From: Cyanophora paradoxa
Lineage: Eukaryota; Glaucocystophyceae; Cyanophorales; Cyanophoraceae
Length of the DNA: 64,000 nucleotides
Direction of reading: 5' to 3'
NCBI GenBank assembly: GCA_004431415.1
Contig: QPMI01000625.1
Span: 1-64,000 of the forward strand
A program made the translations under genes and the position numbers. Position 1 is the first letter of the stretch; each line of letters begins with the position of its first letter. Shown here in pieces: positions 10,284 through 21,600 of the stretch. The notes below the pieces were generated by a model, which made no database searches, was not told the origin of the DNA, and was given only the letters and a program-made list of their open reading frames with translations.

Positions 10284-13200
10284 TCAGCGACAAGTGAGCG
10301 GGCTACTCTCGGAGAAGCGTAATTTCAAGGCGCCCGGGGGGTTGGCGTCGGGGTCGAGGGAGCAAGGGGGCGCGAGCTCGAGCTCAGGGCCGGCGGCGGG
10401 GATCCGGACCTGGACGCTGTGTGGTCCCTGGGCGATGGTCGCGTGGGCGGCCGGCAGGGGGCTCGCCGGCCCCCCTCGAGGCGCCGGGGCGGGGCTGGCG
10501 CGGGGGCGGCCGTGGGCGGGAGGGCAGGGGATGCGCGACGTGGGGGCGCAGGCAGCGACCTCCTCGACGAGCTGCGGGGGCGTCGGCGCGGGGCGGTGGG
10601 GCGGGGTGGGCGGGGCGCGCCTGGAGGATGCGCCGACTGCGGGCGCCGTAGTCATCGGCGAGACGGGCGCGCTCCTCGAGCTTTCCCGCCAGCGCCGCGC
10701 TCCGCTCGATGAGGCCGCGGTTCTCCTCATACAGCAGCTGCCGCAGCGCCCGCGTCACCGCCCCGCCCCGCCCCGCCCCCGCGCCAGAACCGGTGCCACC
10801 CACCTGCACGAGGAGCAGCAGCTTCCTGTGGAGCGCCCCCGCCGCCTCCCCCGCCTGCCGCTCCCCTGCCGCGTGGCGCGCCGTCAGCGGCGCCGGCGCA
10901 CGGGCTGGCGTTCAGGCTCACTCGCGGCCCGCTCCTCGTTGCCGGCGAGCGCGCCCGCTTCCTGCCAGGCCCATCAGCGTAGGGGCACACGGCACGGGTC
11001 AGAAGGGCGGGCCGCGCGCCTGCTGCTGCCGCAGGCGGCCGAGGCGGGCGTCGGCGGCGTGGAGGCGCCAGGCGGCGCAGATCGAGCGCCGGATGCGCCG
11101 CTCGCCCGAGTCCGCGACGATGCGCTCGAGCGCCGCGAGGCGGGCCGCCCGCCGCGTGTGCGAGCGCCAGCCCAGGAAGGCCCGCCGCGCCGCAACGAGG
11201 GCGCATTTCCTTGCGAGGCGCTCCTGTGACGGCGCGTCGGGAGAGGCCAGCAGGACGGGAGGGGAGCGGGGGGCCGCACGGCCCGGCGGGAGCAGGCGCG
11301 AGAGGCGGCAGCGAGGTCGTGGGCCGAGGCGAGCCAGAGACGGGCAGCGTCGCGGGCGGCGTGGAGGCGGCGGTGGCGGGCGGCGAGATGCGCCTGCCAG
11401 ATGCGAAAGACGCCCCGCAGGCGCTGCTCGTCCCACCGCTGCCGCTGCGCCCCGCACGCAGCCGCCAGTCGTCTCCGAACTTCGACCGCTCCCCGCCAGG
11501 CACGCAAGGCGCGCCGCTGCAGCTTGCGCAGCGGAGCGCCGGCGGCCTCAGCGCGGGCGAGGCGCCAGGTGGCGAGGGCCCGCGCGACGAGGCGCCGATC
11601 CAGCACACGCCGCGCCGCCGCGAGGCCCCTTCGCCCCTCCGCCGCCCGCCTCGCGGCGACCCGCCACGCCCGCAGCGCCCGCCTTAGAGGCACAGCCCGG
11701 ACGGGGGGCGGCGCCCCCCGGGTCCGACCGCTCCTTTCAAGGGAGGCCCACCGCCAGAGGCCGAGGGCAGCCTCGAGGGTCCGGCGGCGAAGACGCGCAT
11801 CAACTTTGGCTCTGGCGGCCTCGAGTTGCCGCGCCCTCCGAGCGGCGGCGCGCATTGCGAGTAAGGCGTGCCGCAGGGCCCGCCGGCGATCGACCGCAAC
11901 GAGGGCGGCGGCCGCCGCCCCGCGCGCCTTCCGCCGTCGCTCCGCCGCTCTGCAGGTTCGCCAGGTGAGGGTACGGGGCGTGGGAGGGGGAAGGGCGCGC
12001 ACTGCTGCCAGAGCGAGAGGGCGCCGAGGAGCGCCCGCGACGCGTGCCGGGCGAGCGCGGCGCGCAGGAGGACGGCGCGCCGGGCGCTCGCCGCCGCCCA
12101 TGCCCGCCATTGGCGGAACGCGCTACGCGCGGGCGGGGGGGAGGGCTCCGAGGGCCCTACCCAGCACCGCGACCGCCTGCGCAGGCGTGGCTCGGCGGGC
12201 GGCCCGGCCCGGGCGCTCGCCACGCGCACCTGCTTCCGCCGCTCGGCCGCCCCGCGCCAGAGGGCGAACGCCGCCCGCGCGCGGTGCGCGGCTTGCCACG
12301 CGCTGAGCCTGACCGCCGCCTGCCTTAAGCCGATGCCCCGCTCACGGGCGCCTTGCCAGCGAGACCATGCGCCCCGCAGCGCTGCCCGGCGCCGGGTGCC
12401 CAGCGCGAGCTGCACGGCCGCGTCCTGCGCCGCGGCCGCCTGCACGGGTGCGACGCTCCGTCAAGTGGCGGGGGCGGGCGGCGGGTCGCGCGCACGTGGC
12501 GGGCGGAGAGCGCGGAGGCCGTGCTCAAGTCCTCGACGCGGCGTTCGGCCGCTGCCAGCGCCTGCCGCGCGGCGCGCAGCTCGCCCTCAGCCGCTTCCCG
12601 CCCCGCGACGGCCTCGCTCCGTTCGCCCTCGAGCATCGCCGCGTTTCGCTTTGCCTGCACATGGGCGTCCGTTGCGATGGAGCGAGGGCTGCGCGAGGCG
12701 GTGCACCGCTTCGGCCTCCTCGCGAACGGTGAGTAGCTGGAGCTCGGCGGCGGCGGCGGCGGTGGCGGCGTGGCGACCTGCCTCCTCGGAGGCTGACATC
12801 CACGCACGCGCCGCCTCGAGCTCTGCCCCCTGCTGCCGCCCCCGCTCCGCCGCTTCCGCCTGCCCCGAGCGCACCGTCAGACGCCCCGTGAGCCGGGCCC
12901 CAAGGCGGTGCACCAGCTCGCGGGCTGCCGCGTCGAGCTCGCGCTGCAGGCCGGCCGCCTGCCCAGCGAGCTGCTCGCAGCGCGCGCGGCTGCGTGCGGC
13001 TTCTCCTCGTGCCTCCGTCAGCTCCGCGGCGAACCGCGCAGCCTCGTCCTCGGCCTTGGCGGAATGGCCGCGGGCGTCGGCAAGGTCGGCGCGGAGACGC
13101 TCGAGCTCCGCCTCGGCCCGCGTCGCCTCCACCAACGCCGCCGCCAGCTGCTGCCCGACTCGCGCCGCCTCCGCCCTCGCCGCCGCCAGCTCCCCGTCCG

Positions 13201-14287
13201 CCTCCTCCCGCTCCCTCGCCGCCCGCGCGCGCGCCTCGGCGAGCTCCGCCCGCAACGCATCGAGGCCGCGGCGTCCCGTCGACAGCGCCTCGCGGGAGGC
13301 CGCCCGCACGGCGTCCCGCTCCCCCGCCGCCCGCGCCCGTTCCTCCCTCGCCCTGCTCGCCTCCTCGCGCACCGCCGCGAGCTCCAGCCGCAGCGCCGCG
13401 GAGACCTCCTCGGCCGCCGCCCTCGCGGCCTGCTCGCGCTGCAGGAGCTCGCTCCGCTGCGCGAGCTGCGGGTGGTGCGACCTCGTCAACATTTGATTTC
13501 GATTTTTGTCACGAGGGGGCGCGCGGATGCCTCGACCGAAAGAGTACCGCGCTCCGCAAGCAGCTCGGTCACCTGCGCGGCAGCGAAGTTCAAATGAAAT
13601 CTCGAATGGCAGCCGTCGGCGTCATCACGCTCACCTGAGCTTGCAATTCCCCTCTCGCTCGATCGACGCTCGCCTTCGCAGCTGCGGCCGCGGCGAGCAT
13701 TTTTGCCAGCGCCTCCCGATCAGCCTTCGCCACACTTGCCGTCTCTTGCGCCTCCTTGCATCGAGCGATCTGGTGCTGTCGTTCAAGCTCCGCCTCCTCC
13801 GCGCCCCGCTCCGCCTGCACATGTGCGTATGTTTTTCTCGAGCGAGTGCTGCCCCGGGCAGCGCACCGCCTCCAAGCGAGCCCGTGTCTCCTTCAGCTCC
13901 TTCTCCAGAACGCCGACCACGCGCTTCTGCTCTTTCAGATCACGCGCCAGGTCGACCTTGAGCCGAAATGCTTCCGAAAGCGTATTTTTCGTATGCGTGA
14001 GGACAGTATCCGCGCCCAGCAGCTTCTTCGATAGGACTGAGAGGCGCTGCCGCACGATGTCGCTCTCGTAGTTACGCTCCTCCCCCGGATCTAGGAGCTG
14101 CGGTCAATCGACGCGGACGAGGCGGGGGGGGCGGTGAACCTTCTACTGTCGTATTAGGATCGCCACGGCTTATCCGCGTACAGGCTTCGAATTTCCATGC
14201 GCTGGCGCTTGTGTCCTCACCACCCGGTGTGCGCTCGGGGTCGGGAAGCGCTAGATCCATCTCTTCAACGCCCGCCGGCGCCTGCAT
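10284..14287 (-). CDS. SFI1-like centrin-binding repeat protein with N-terminal coiled coil
   Basis: The ATG at 14287 starts MQAPAGVEEMDLALPDPE. The following exons are coiled coil: QRLSVLSKKLLGADTVL near 13990-14050, then the long exon 12600-13490 with AELEAA/ARAEAA heptads. From about 12450 down to 10990 the sequence changes to repeats with a central Trp: ALRAWRVAARRA, ALATWRLARAEAA, ALRAWRGAVEVRR, VFRIWQAHLAARH, AFRQWRAWAAASA and ALSLWQQCA, spaced roughly 25-35 residues. This is the pattern of SFI1 repeats, each of which binds a centrin in yeast and human centrosomes. A last coil (RQLLYEENRGLIERSAALAG) and a Pro-rich tail end at the stop 10284-10286; the final intron has a GC donor (CAG, then GCGCGCC). 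The repeat class is well supported; orthology to SFI1 itself is not proven. Confidence 0.66.
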
Positions 14288-14454
14288 CTCTACGCTTTGC
14301 GACGCCTGTGGCGGCGCTAGAGTAATACCGCCGAGTGTGCTGCTCGCGGCGCACGGCCTATGGACTCGCCCAGCACACTTTTTTGCCGCCAACAAAGGGT
14401 ACGCTGATCTGCCGACGCTTGTCTCCAGCAGCGCCTTTGGATCGGCGCAACGCG
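14288..14454. other. Short bidirectional promoter region
   Basis: Only 167 bases separate the proposed start codons of the SFI1-like gene (minus) and the lipase-like gene (plus). Both promoters should lie here or within the 5' leaders. No recognisable core element was found. Confidence 0.45.
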
Positions 14455-15641
14455 ATGGGAGGGACGTGGTCGAACTTTATGGGAGGAGTGGAAGAGTCCG
14501 TGGAGGAGATGCTGGAGTTTCGCGACGTTCTCGATGGCGCAGAGGACTGCCGCCTTGCCGATGAGGTACAGTGGAAGTGGGTGTGTCTGTACATCCGATC
14601 CCGCGCCTCACTCGCGCACCCCGCCCGCAGGAGGTCGGCCTTGCACGGCGCGCGCTCGAGGAGCGGTTACTTCCCCGCAATGACCACTGGCACAGCGAAA
14701 ATTCTGTGCTCACAAAGGACCTCCCCTCGGGATTCCGTTATCTCTACTACGTGTACACGGGTGCGCGCGTGTGGATGGCGACACGCTTGAGCGCATCCAA
14801 CTTTCGCGCGCGCGCGCTGGGGACGCTGCCGCGCAGACTGGTGCTTCCGACAGTTTGTTGGAATTACGTCCATACCCGAGCTGCCGCGCTACCTCGCCAA
14901 GAGCGAGCTCGTCCGCTGCAGCATCGACAAAGTCGAAGCGCGCTTCCACAGAGGTCGCCTCCCGCCGCCGCCCGCTTCTCGCCGGGGGACGCTCACGTCG
15001 CACAGGCTTCCTCTTGCTCGCGATGGAGCTGTACCACGAGCTGAAGGAGCTCGCCCAGGCGGAAATCCCGCTCACTCTCTCGGGGTTCGGCGGTGGCGGC
15101 GCCGTCGCCGCCATCGTCGGCGCTCTGCTCAAGGCTGACGGCTTCAACGTCTCGGAAGTCTACACCTACGGGCAGGTCCGGCCAGCGCGGCGCGCGGCCG
15201 TGGCCGCCGGCGGCTCACACGCGGGCCCGTCGCCAGCCGATGTTCACGGACGGGCGCGGGGCGGCGCTGTTCGACGCGTCGGGGATCAAGCTGTACCGGG
15301 TGAAGGCGGAGGGGGATCCGCTGCCGCAGCTGCCCCTCGAATCCGACGGCTTCGCGCACTGCGGCGCCGAGGTCGCCCTCCTCGACGGGCCCCGCTTCGC
15401 CTTCCGGCCCCAGCGCGCCGCCGCCGCCGCCGCCTCCCTGGCCCGCTCCCAGGCGCCCCCCTCCCCCGTCGCCGCGGAAGCGGTGCCCGACGGGGCGCGG
15501 CGTGCGTGGGCGGACCTGACGGGCCACAAGCAGAAGCTGGCCCTGTACCCGCTCTCCGAGTACGTCCGCCTCATCCGCGGCAAGCTCGAGAACGCTGTCC
15601 GCGCGAGCCCGCCCCCCGCCCCCCAGGCCCAGGGCGCCTAG
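14455..15641 (+). CDS. Class 3 lipase-like alpha/beta hydrolase with Gly in place of the catalytic Ser
   Basis: The ATG at 14455 begins MGGTWSNFMGGVEESVEEM. Four introns can be placed from frame and splice signals: GTACAG to CGCAG near 14566-14630, GTGCGCGCG to GCGCAG near 14760-14840, one near 14955-15010, and GTCCGG to GCCAG near 15177-15237. The joined protein follows the class 3 lipase order. A V-x-x-GF-like strand precedes the nucleophile elbow, here LTLSGFGGGGAVAAIVG (15071-15120), then VSEVYTYGQ. Next comes VKAEGDPLPQLPL with the Asp, and GFAHCGAEVALLD with the His. The usual elbow is GHSLGGA; here the Ser position (15089-15091) is GGC, Gly. So the fold looks complete but the nucleophile is missing, as in some plant lipase-like regulators. 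The C-terminus is Ala/Pro-rich and stops at 15639-15641. Confidence 0.75.
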
Positions 15642-15732
15642 AGCCCGCCGCGATCTTGTTGAATTCTGGGCTCTCGCATTGCACGGCTTCAGGATAAGCA
15701 ACAGTGCTACGTTTACCTGACAGCCATTTTAG

Positions 15733-16400
15733 CTAGTAGTCGACGGAAAGAGCTGCCGCGCGGCGTCGGCCTATCGTGGAGGGGCGGACAGAGGGCAGCT
15801 CCCAAGGCGAAGGGAGCTCCCTGACTTCCTCCCGTGCGCTCGCGAGGGCAGGGGTGCGGTGGTGGGGGCTCGGTCGGGGTGATGGAATGGTGATGGAGAG
15901 GGCAGGGAAGCGCCGCGCCACGCCAGCGGCGCCTCTCAAGGCCGGCGCGGCGGCCGCCTGGCGCCCCTCGAGCGTGCACGTGCACGCAGACCGGTCGCGC
16001 TCCAGGGCAGCCTGAACGCGCAGCGTGACGTAGCGGAGCTGCATGACGCAGTCAGTGCCGCGACCTCCCGGAATCCGGGGGCCCAAGGGAGAGGCACTTG
16101 GTCTTCAGGGAGAGCTTCATGTGCGTCGGAGAGCAGTTTAGCCAGCAACGCCAGCTCCTGCGCCGCTGAATATGCTTAGCTATAGCGCGATTCGCTTGCG
16201 CTCGAATCCAGACAGGCGCGCAAAGCTGCCGCGAGACCAGCAGCGCGTGGGATTCACTCGCCTTGCGCGATTCGCTTGCGCTCGAATCCAGACAGGCGCG
16301 CAAAGCTGCCGCGAGACCAGCAGCGTGGGATTCAGAATCTGTACCAACTGCGCAGGCATGTGCTAGCGCAGCCGCGCGCGCGAGCGCCTCTCGCTGCACT
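15733..16400 (-). CDS. Small helical protein of unknown function, 5' end unresolved
   Basis: Three exons join in frame through typical introns of this genome. The first (about 16340-16390) encodes REALARAAALAHACA. The second (about 16093-16152) encodes ELALLAKLLSDAHEALPEDQ. The third starts after an intron ending ACTGACTGCGTCATGCAG and encodes LRYVTLRVQAALERDRSAC, then a Pro/Ser-rich tail stopping at 15733-15735. The intron between exons one and two holds an 80-base tandem duplication. The exons look amphipathic-helical, but I recognise no domain. The 5' end probably continues above 16400, where a C/T tract (minus strand G/A) makes exon finding unreliable. Confidence 0.42.
16185..16335. repeat. 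80-base direct tandem duplication
   Basis: The segment beginning GCGCGATTCGCTTGCGCTCG at 16185 recurs at 16265. The two copies are nearly identical through CGAGACCAGCAGCG, differing by a 2-base indel just after it. The duplication lies inside the first visible intron of the small minus-strand gene, upstream of its CTAAGC branch-like site and AG. It looks recent because no substitutions are evident. Confidence 0.85.
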
Positions 16401-16516
16401 TCACGGCGCGTCAGTTACCGCTGGCGGACGACGGCAACGGAAACGCACGGTGCAACATCCGCACGGCGCGAAGATAGGGACCTCCGAATGCAAGGCGTGG
16501 TGTCCGCACGACGGCC

Positions 16517-16551
16517 CCCCCCCCCCCCCTCCCCCTCCCCCCCACGAACCT
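16517..16551. repeat. C-rich homopolymer tract
   Basis: A run of C residues interrupted by two single T bases occupies about 16517-16551. It interrupts every reading frame and separates the small minus-strand gene from the plus-strand gene at 16622. Its length is likely to be unreliable in the assembly. Confidence 0.8.
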
Positions 16552-16621
16552 TTCACGTACCCCTCGGGACGAGCCCGGATTGCCAAGCAGAAAGGCACCC
16601 GTCCAGCGGCTTCGGAAATCG

Positions 16622-18510
16622 ATGAGTGGAATGGAGGATGACGGAGGGGCGATGTCGGATATGAGTGCTTCGCTGGAGCCAGCGAAGGAGGGCGGCAGTG
16701 GGACACCGCAGAAGAAGGAGCGCAAACCGCGAGCCGATAAAGGTTAGCCGGTCCCCTAGAACCCATTTCCGATCAAGAAAGACCCCGGTTGCAGGGAAAA
16801 AGCGAGGTCCCTACAAGTCGCGGAAGTCGGCCGGCGAGTCTTCGAGTGGCGTCCCCACTCCGAAACCGGCCAGCAAGCCCGCGTCCGTCCTTTTCATGTC
16901 CGATCCCTTCGCCTCGCTGACGGAAATCCAGCTCGGCACCAAGGAGTCGGGCTTCGGCGACGACGAACTCGATTCAACACATACCGCCTCCTCAAATGCT
17001 CGCAACGCATGGATCCCTGATGCGCTGGGGTCCCGATATGGTCCGTGACTTCACTGGGGTGCTCGTGGAGGCTGGTACGTAGCCAATCACGTCCTTCAAG
17101 TTCGAGCCGTTTCACGAGCCTTGGGCAGGGCTCGACGCCCTTCGCTGCGGCATGCTCTTGCACCGTATTCACGAGGTTAGTTGCTTTCCGGTCTCGCCTG
17201 CCGCGCCTTCGTCTGACAGTGAACAACAGCTGTACGGGCCGGACGGGCACCCGAAAGAGTTCCGACAGCTGCGGCAGGAGGGAATCGTCTACACCCGCCT
17301 GTTGGGCAGTCTTGCGCAGCAGACTCTGGATCCGCAAGTGCTGCAGGCGCTGCCCGTGATCGAGAACCATGTAACGATGGCAGCCCGTCTCACGGGCATC
17401 GAAACAAGCTCCCCGGCTTCCCCTTCATGCTCCAGCGCGTCGCTGCGGTGCGCTCTCTGTTTCCGATTTTCTCAAAGAGAGCTCTAAGCACCACTGCAGA
17501 CGATCTTGCAGCCGGACAACCCTCCGCGAGTGAATGTGTGGCCAGCGCCGGAGGTGATCCAGCTGGCGCGGGTGAGGCAGAGCGAGGGCGTGCAGCAGGC
17601 GTGGTGGAACACGACTTGCGATGACCTCGTCCTCGAGCAGGTGCCCCGGTCCCGCCCCTGCTGCTCGCTGGCGTGCTCGCTCAGGCCTTGCAGGCATCCC
17701 ACCTGGGGATTGGGGACGGCTCGTGCCTGGTGCTGCTGGCGCGGCTTCGGCGGGTGCTGTTGGCGCCGCACGCGAACGCGGACAAGACGGGGGTCAGCGC
17801 GAAGGCGCTCCCGTGGTGCGTGCCGGTCGTGCGGGAGCTCATGGGGGCGTGCGCGGAGCTCTCCCTCGACCCCCTCCGCTCCGGCTTCCTCGTCCACCGC
17901 ATCCACGAGGCCTGTCCCGCCCGCCCGCCCCGCCGCCGCCGCGCTCACGGGCGCCGCAGTTCTTCGCGGGGGAGCAGGTCCTCCTCCCTTCCCCCGCTCC
18001 CGCGATCTGGAGCTCCAGAGCCGCCTCGGCCCTCCCCCGCCGACCGCCCAGCACGCCCACCCCGAACCTCGGACGGCGCCGCGGCTTCCTCCGGAGGGCG
18101 CCCCTCGCCCTTCCGGCGCCCTCGCAGGGCGGAGCGGCCGGTGGCCGGCAGGATGTGCCCTCCTCCTTCGTGCCCCCCGTGGGCGAGGAGGACGGCGAGT
18201 CGGCGGCCAAGCGGCACCGGACGAGCGACGGGCGCGACCACGGCGGGCGCCCCGGCGAGGGCTCCGCGCCCAACGGCCAGCGCATGATGCAGGGCCAGCG
18301 CCCCGCCGCGTCGGGCTCCGGCACCTACCCGGGGGCGCCCTACGCGTCGTCCTACAACCAGCCTTCGCCGGCGTCGGTGCGCGGGGCGGGGCGGGGGCGG
18401 CGGGCGGGGGCTGAGGGCGGCCGCAGTTCGCGCTCTTCTCGAGCTACACGTACCCGCAGTCGACGATGCACGGCGGAGACGAGGGCGAGGTCGAGTCCGT
18501 CGGCATGTGA
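16622..18510 (+). CDS. Probable nuclear protein with basic N-terminus and internal repeat
   Basis: The ATG at 16622 starts MSGMEDDGGAMSDMSASLEP. The first intron begins at GTTAGCC (about 16743) and ends GGTTGCAG near 16797. The second exon opens KKRGPYKSRKSAGESSSG, an AT-hook or NLS-like basic run. Later exons include LDALRCGMLLHRIHE (17125-17170), LQALPVIENHV (17340-17370) and VNVWPAPEVIQLARVRQSEG (17530-17590). A second exon reads LDPLRSGFLVHRIHEA (17860-17910), clearly related to the earlier one, so a unit has been duplicated. The C-terminal part is low complexity with SAKRHRTSDGRDHGG and ends GEVESVGM, stop 18508-18510. Frame joins around 16970-17060 are uncertain. I do not recognise the family; a DNA- or chromatin-associated role is only suggested by composition. 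Confidence 0.5.
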
Positions 18511-18625
18511 AGCCGCCCCGCCGCCCCGCCCCGGCCCCCGGCCCCGTTTGCACAGGTCTTGTTTTGCAGTGCATGTAAGAGAACCAGAGTAGGAGCAGCC
18601 GGCGCGAAGGGGCGGGGGAGGGGCG

Positions 18626-21600
18626 TTACGGGGCGCGGGTGCCGTGGAGGCGGCGGGAGCGGGAGGCGGTGAGGGTGGACGAGAGGGAGGGCCGCCCCCG
18701 GGTGACGAAGGAGGCGCCAGGGCCGGCGTGCAGGGGTGCCCCCGCCGCGGGCGCCGGGCGCCGGCCCGCTGTTCGGGCGGAGAGGCGCTCCTCGAGGGCC
18801 CCCGGCACCGCCCGCAGCGGCGCCTCCTCCCGCATGGTACGCGCATCAGCCGCCTCCCGCGGGCTCTGCGCCGCCCCCGGCTCGGTTGCGCGGGGGAGGG
18901 CGGGGCGGGCGGGGCGCACGACGGTGGCGGAGTCGCGAAGGAGGTCGGAGAGGGCGCGCTCTATGCGCGGCCGCCGCTCGAAGTAGGCCGGGTACCGCTT
19001 CTGCAGCGGCGACGGGTCCCGCGCCGGCCGCGGCGGCGAGATCGAGGGCCGCGCGGCGCCCGCGTGTGCTGGTACAAGTCCTCGATCGACTGCAGCCGCC
19101 GCCTGCCCGCCTCGCCGCGCCACCTGCCGCCCCTCGCAGCCGTCCCTCGCGGCGCCGCACGGTCGGTGTGGCACCCGTCGGTGGCAAGGCGGGACTGGGT
19201 CGCTCCGCGTGGCGGGCGGCTGCCGGAGGCCTCGAACTCGGCGTCCGCCCGCGCGAAGGCGTCCCCCCGAAGCTGCCGGAGACACGCCGCGCCCCGTCGG
19301 GGCGCGGCGCGGGGGGCGGGCGTCGCGGAGCGCGGGAGGCAGGAGCTCCTCGCCGCGGGCCGCCTCCTCGCGCCAGGCGTCCCCCTCGAGGTCGCCCGCG
19401 CCCCGCTTCCGACCGCCCCCGCGCCGCCTCGACCCCCCGCAGCCGCGCCACCGACCCTGTGCTCAACGCCGACACCCGCCGCCGGCCCGCCCCGCTCGGC
19501 CCCGCAACGTCGGCGTCGGCGTCGGGGGCGGCGGCGGCGGCTGCAGCCTCCTGGGCCTTGGCGGCCTCGCGGACGCGGGCGACTTCGGCGTCGCGGGCGG
19601 CAACTGCGGCGCGGGCCTCGGCGTCCGACGCGAGCGCCGCCGCCTCGCCAGCCGCCGCCCGCACGGCGATGTACTGAGCAGCGCGTCAGGCGCCGCGAAG
19701 CCGTGCCCCCGCGCCCCCGCGCGCCTCGGGCTCGTTCTCAACGTCCACGACGCCCCGCGCGATGCTCGCGCTCCGCACGAGCTGCCGACGCCGCTCCGCA
19801 CCCCGCGCCCTCGCCGCCGCCGTCTCCGCCGCCGCCGCCTCGCTCGCAGCCCGCGCGGTCGCCCGTTCCGCGGCGGCGCGCGCTTCGAGGAGCTGCGGAA
19901 GACGTGAGCGCTCCCCAGGCCGCGGGCGCTGCGTGCGCTTCGCGAGTCTCGCCTCCGCCTCCGCCTCGAGGAGCCGCGCCTCCTCGGCCGCCTCGGCGCG
20001 CTCGAGGGCCTCCTCCGCCGCCGCCCGCCGCGCCGCGTACTGCGCCGGCCCGTCAGAGGCGCCCCGACGGCGGCCGCGGGCGGCGCGCCTCTGCCTCGGC
20101 GTCGACGTCGGCGCTCGAGCGGAGCATGCTCGCGGTGCGCCCGAACGGCCGCCGGGCCTCCTGCTCCGCGTCCTCGCGCGTCCGCGCCATGGAGGCGCTC
20201 CGGCGGGGGGGCGGGCCTCCTCGCGCGCGGCGCGCGCCGCCTCGTCGGCAGCGCGCGCCGCCTCGGCCGCCCGCTCCTCGGCCGCCTCGGCCGCCTCGAC
20301 CGCCGCCTCCGCCGCGGCGCGCGCCGCGATGTACTGCGGGGCGGGTGAGGGGCGCGGGGGCGGGCGCCGGCCCCGCGCGCCTCCTGCTCGCTCTCGACGT
20401 CCTGCACGCCCCGCGCAATGCTCGCGCTCCGCTCCAGCGTCCACCGCCGCTCCGCCGCCCGCGCCTCCGCCGCCGCGCTCGCCGCCGCCTCCGCCGCCTC
20501 CTCCGCCTCCTGCCGCGCCACCATGTACTGCCGGCGGCTCAGCGGGCCCGGCGGGCCTCCGAGGCGGGGCCCTCGAGGTGGGGGTGCTCGCCTCGTGCTC
20601 GGCGCTGACGTCGGCTGCGCCGCGGAGCATGCTTACGCTGCGGAGCGGAGTGCAGGCCGCCTCGGCCGTCCGCGCAGCCGCCGCCGCCTCCCGCCTTATC
20701 GCCGCCGCCCGCTCCTCGGCCGCCTCCGCCGCCTCCACCGCCGCCTCCGCTTCCGCCCGCGCCGCCGCGTACTGCGGGCGCCTCGTGGGCAGCCAAGGCG
20801 GGGCGCGGGGCGTGCGACGCGGGCGGCACCTTGTGCTCGGCTTCGACGTCGGCGGCGCCGCGAACCATGCTCGCGCTCCGCACGAACGAGGCCCTTCGCA
20901 GCGCCGCGCGCGCCTTCCCCGCCGCCTCCTCCGCCTCCCGCTCCGCCGCCTGCTCCGCCATCGCCGCCGCCGCGGCGCGAGCCGCCGCGTACTGCACAGG
21001 CGCTCAGGGCAGGGGGCGCTCGGGCGCTCGGGAGGGGGGACCTCGGCCTGTGCGTCGACCTCCTCCCGGGAGCGGACCACGCTCTCCGACCGCTCCAGCC
21101 CGCCCCGCGCCGCCGGCGCCGCCCGCTCCGCCGCCGCCCTCCGCCCATCCAGCTCCTCGGCCGCCTCCGCCCGCGCCACCGCCTCCTCCGCGGCCGCCCG
21201 GCTCGCCAGGTACTGCGCGCCCCGTCTGCGCGGCGGGGCGGGCGGGCGGCTCGGGGCGGAGACCTCGGCCTCGGCCGCCGCTGCCTCGGGCGTCCGGTGC
21301 ATGCTCGCCGAGCGCCCGAACGGCAGCCGCGCAGCCGCGCCACGCCGCGCCTCCTCGGCCGCCCGCGCGGCGGCCTCCTCGGCCGCCTCGGCGCACTCGA
21401 GGGCCTCCTCCGCCGCCGCCCGCCGCGCCGCGTACTGCGCCGGCCCCGTCAGAGGCGCCCCGACGGCGGCCGCGGGCGGCGCGCCTCTGCCTCGGCGTCG
21501 ACGTCGGCGCTCGAGCGGAGCATGCTCGCGGTGCGCCCGAACGGCCGCCGGGCCTCCTCCGCAAGGCGCAGCTCCTCCACGCGGCGGGCCGCCTCAAGCT

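Noticed and set aside
16185..16335. CRISPR-like direct repeats
   Set aside because: There are only two adjacent copies, no spacers, and the sequence is a eukaryotic intron.
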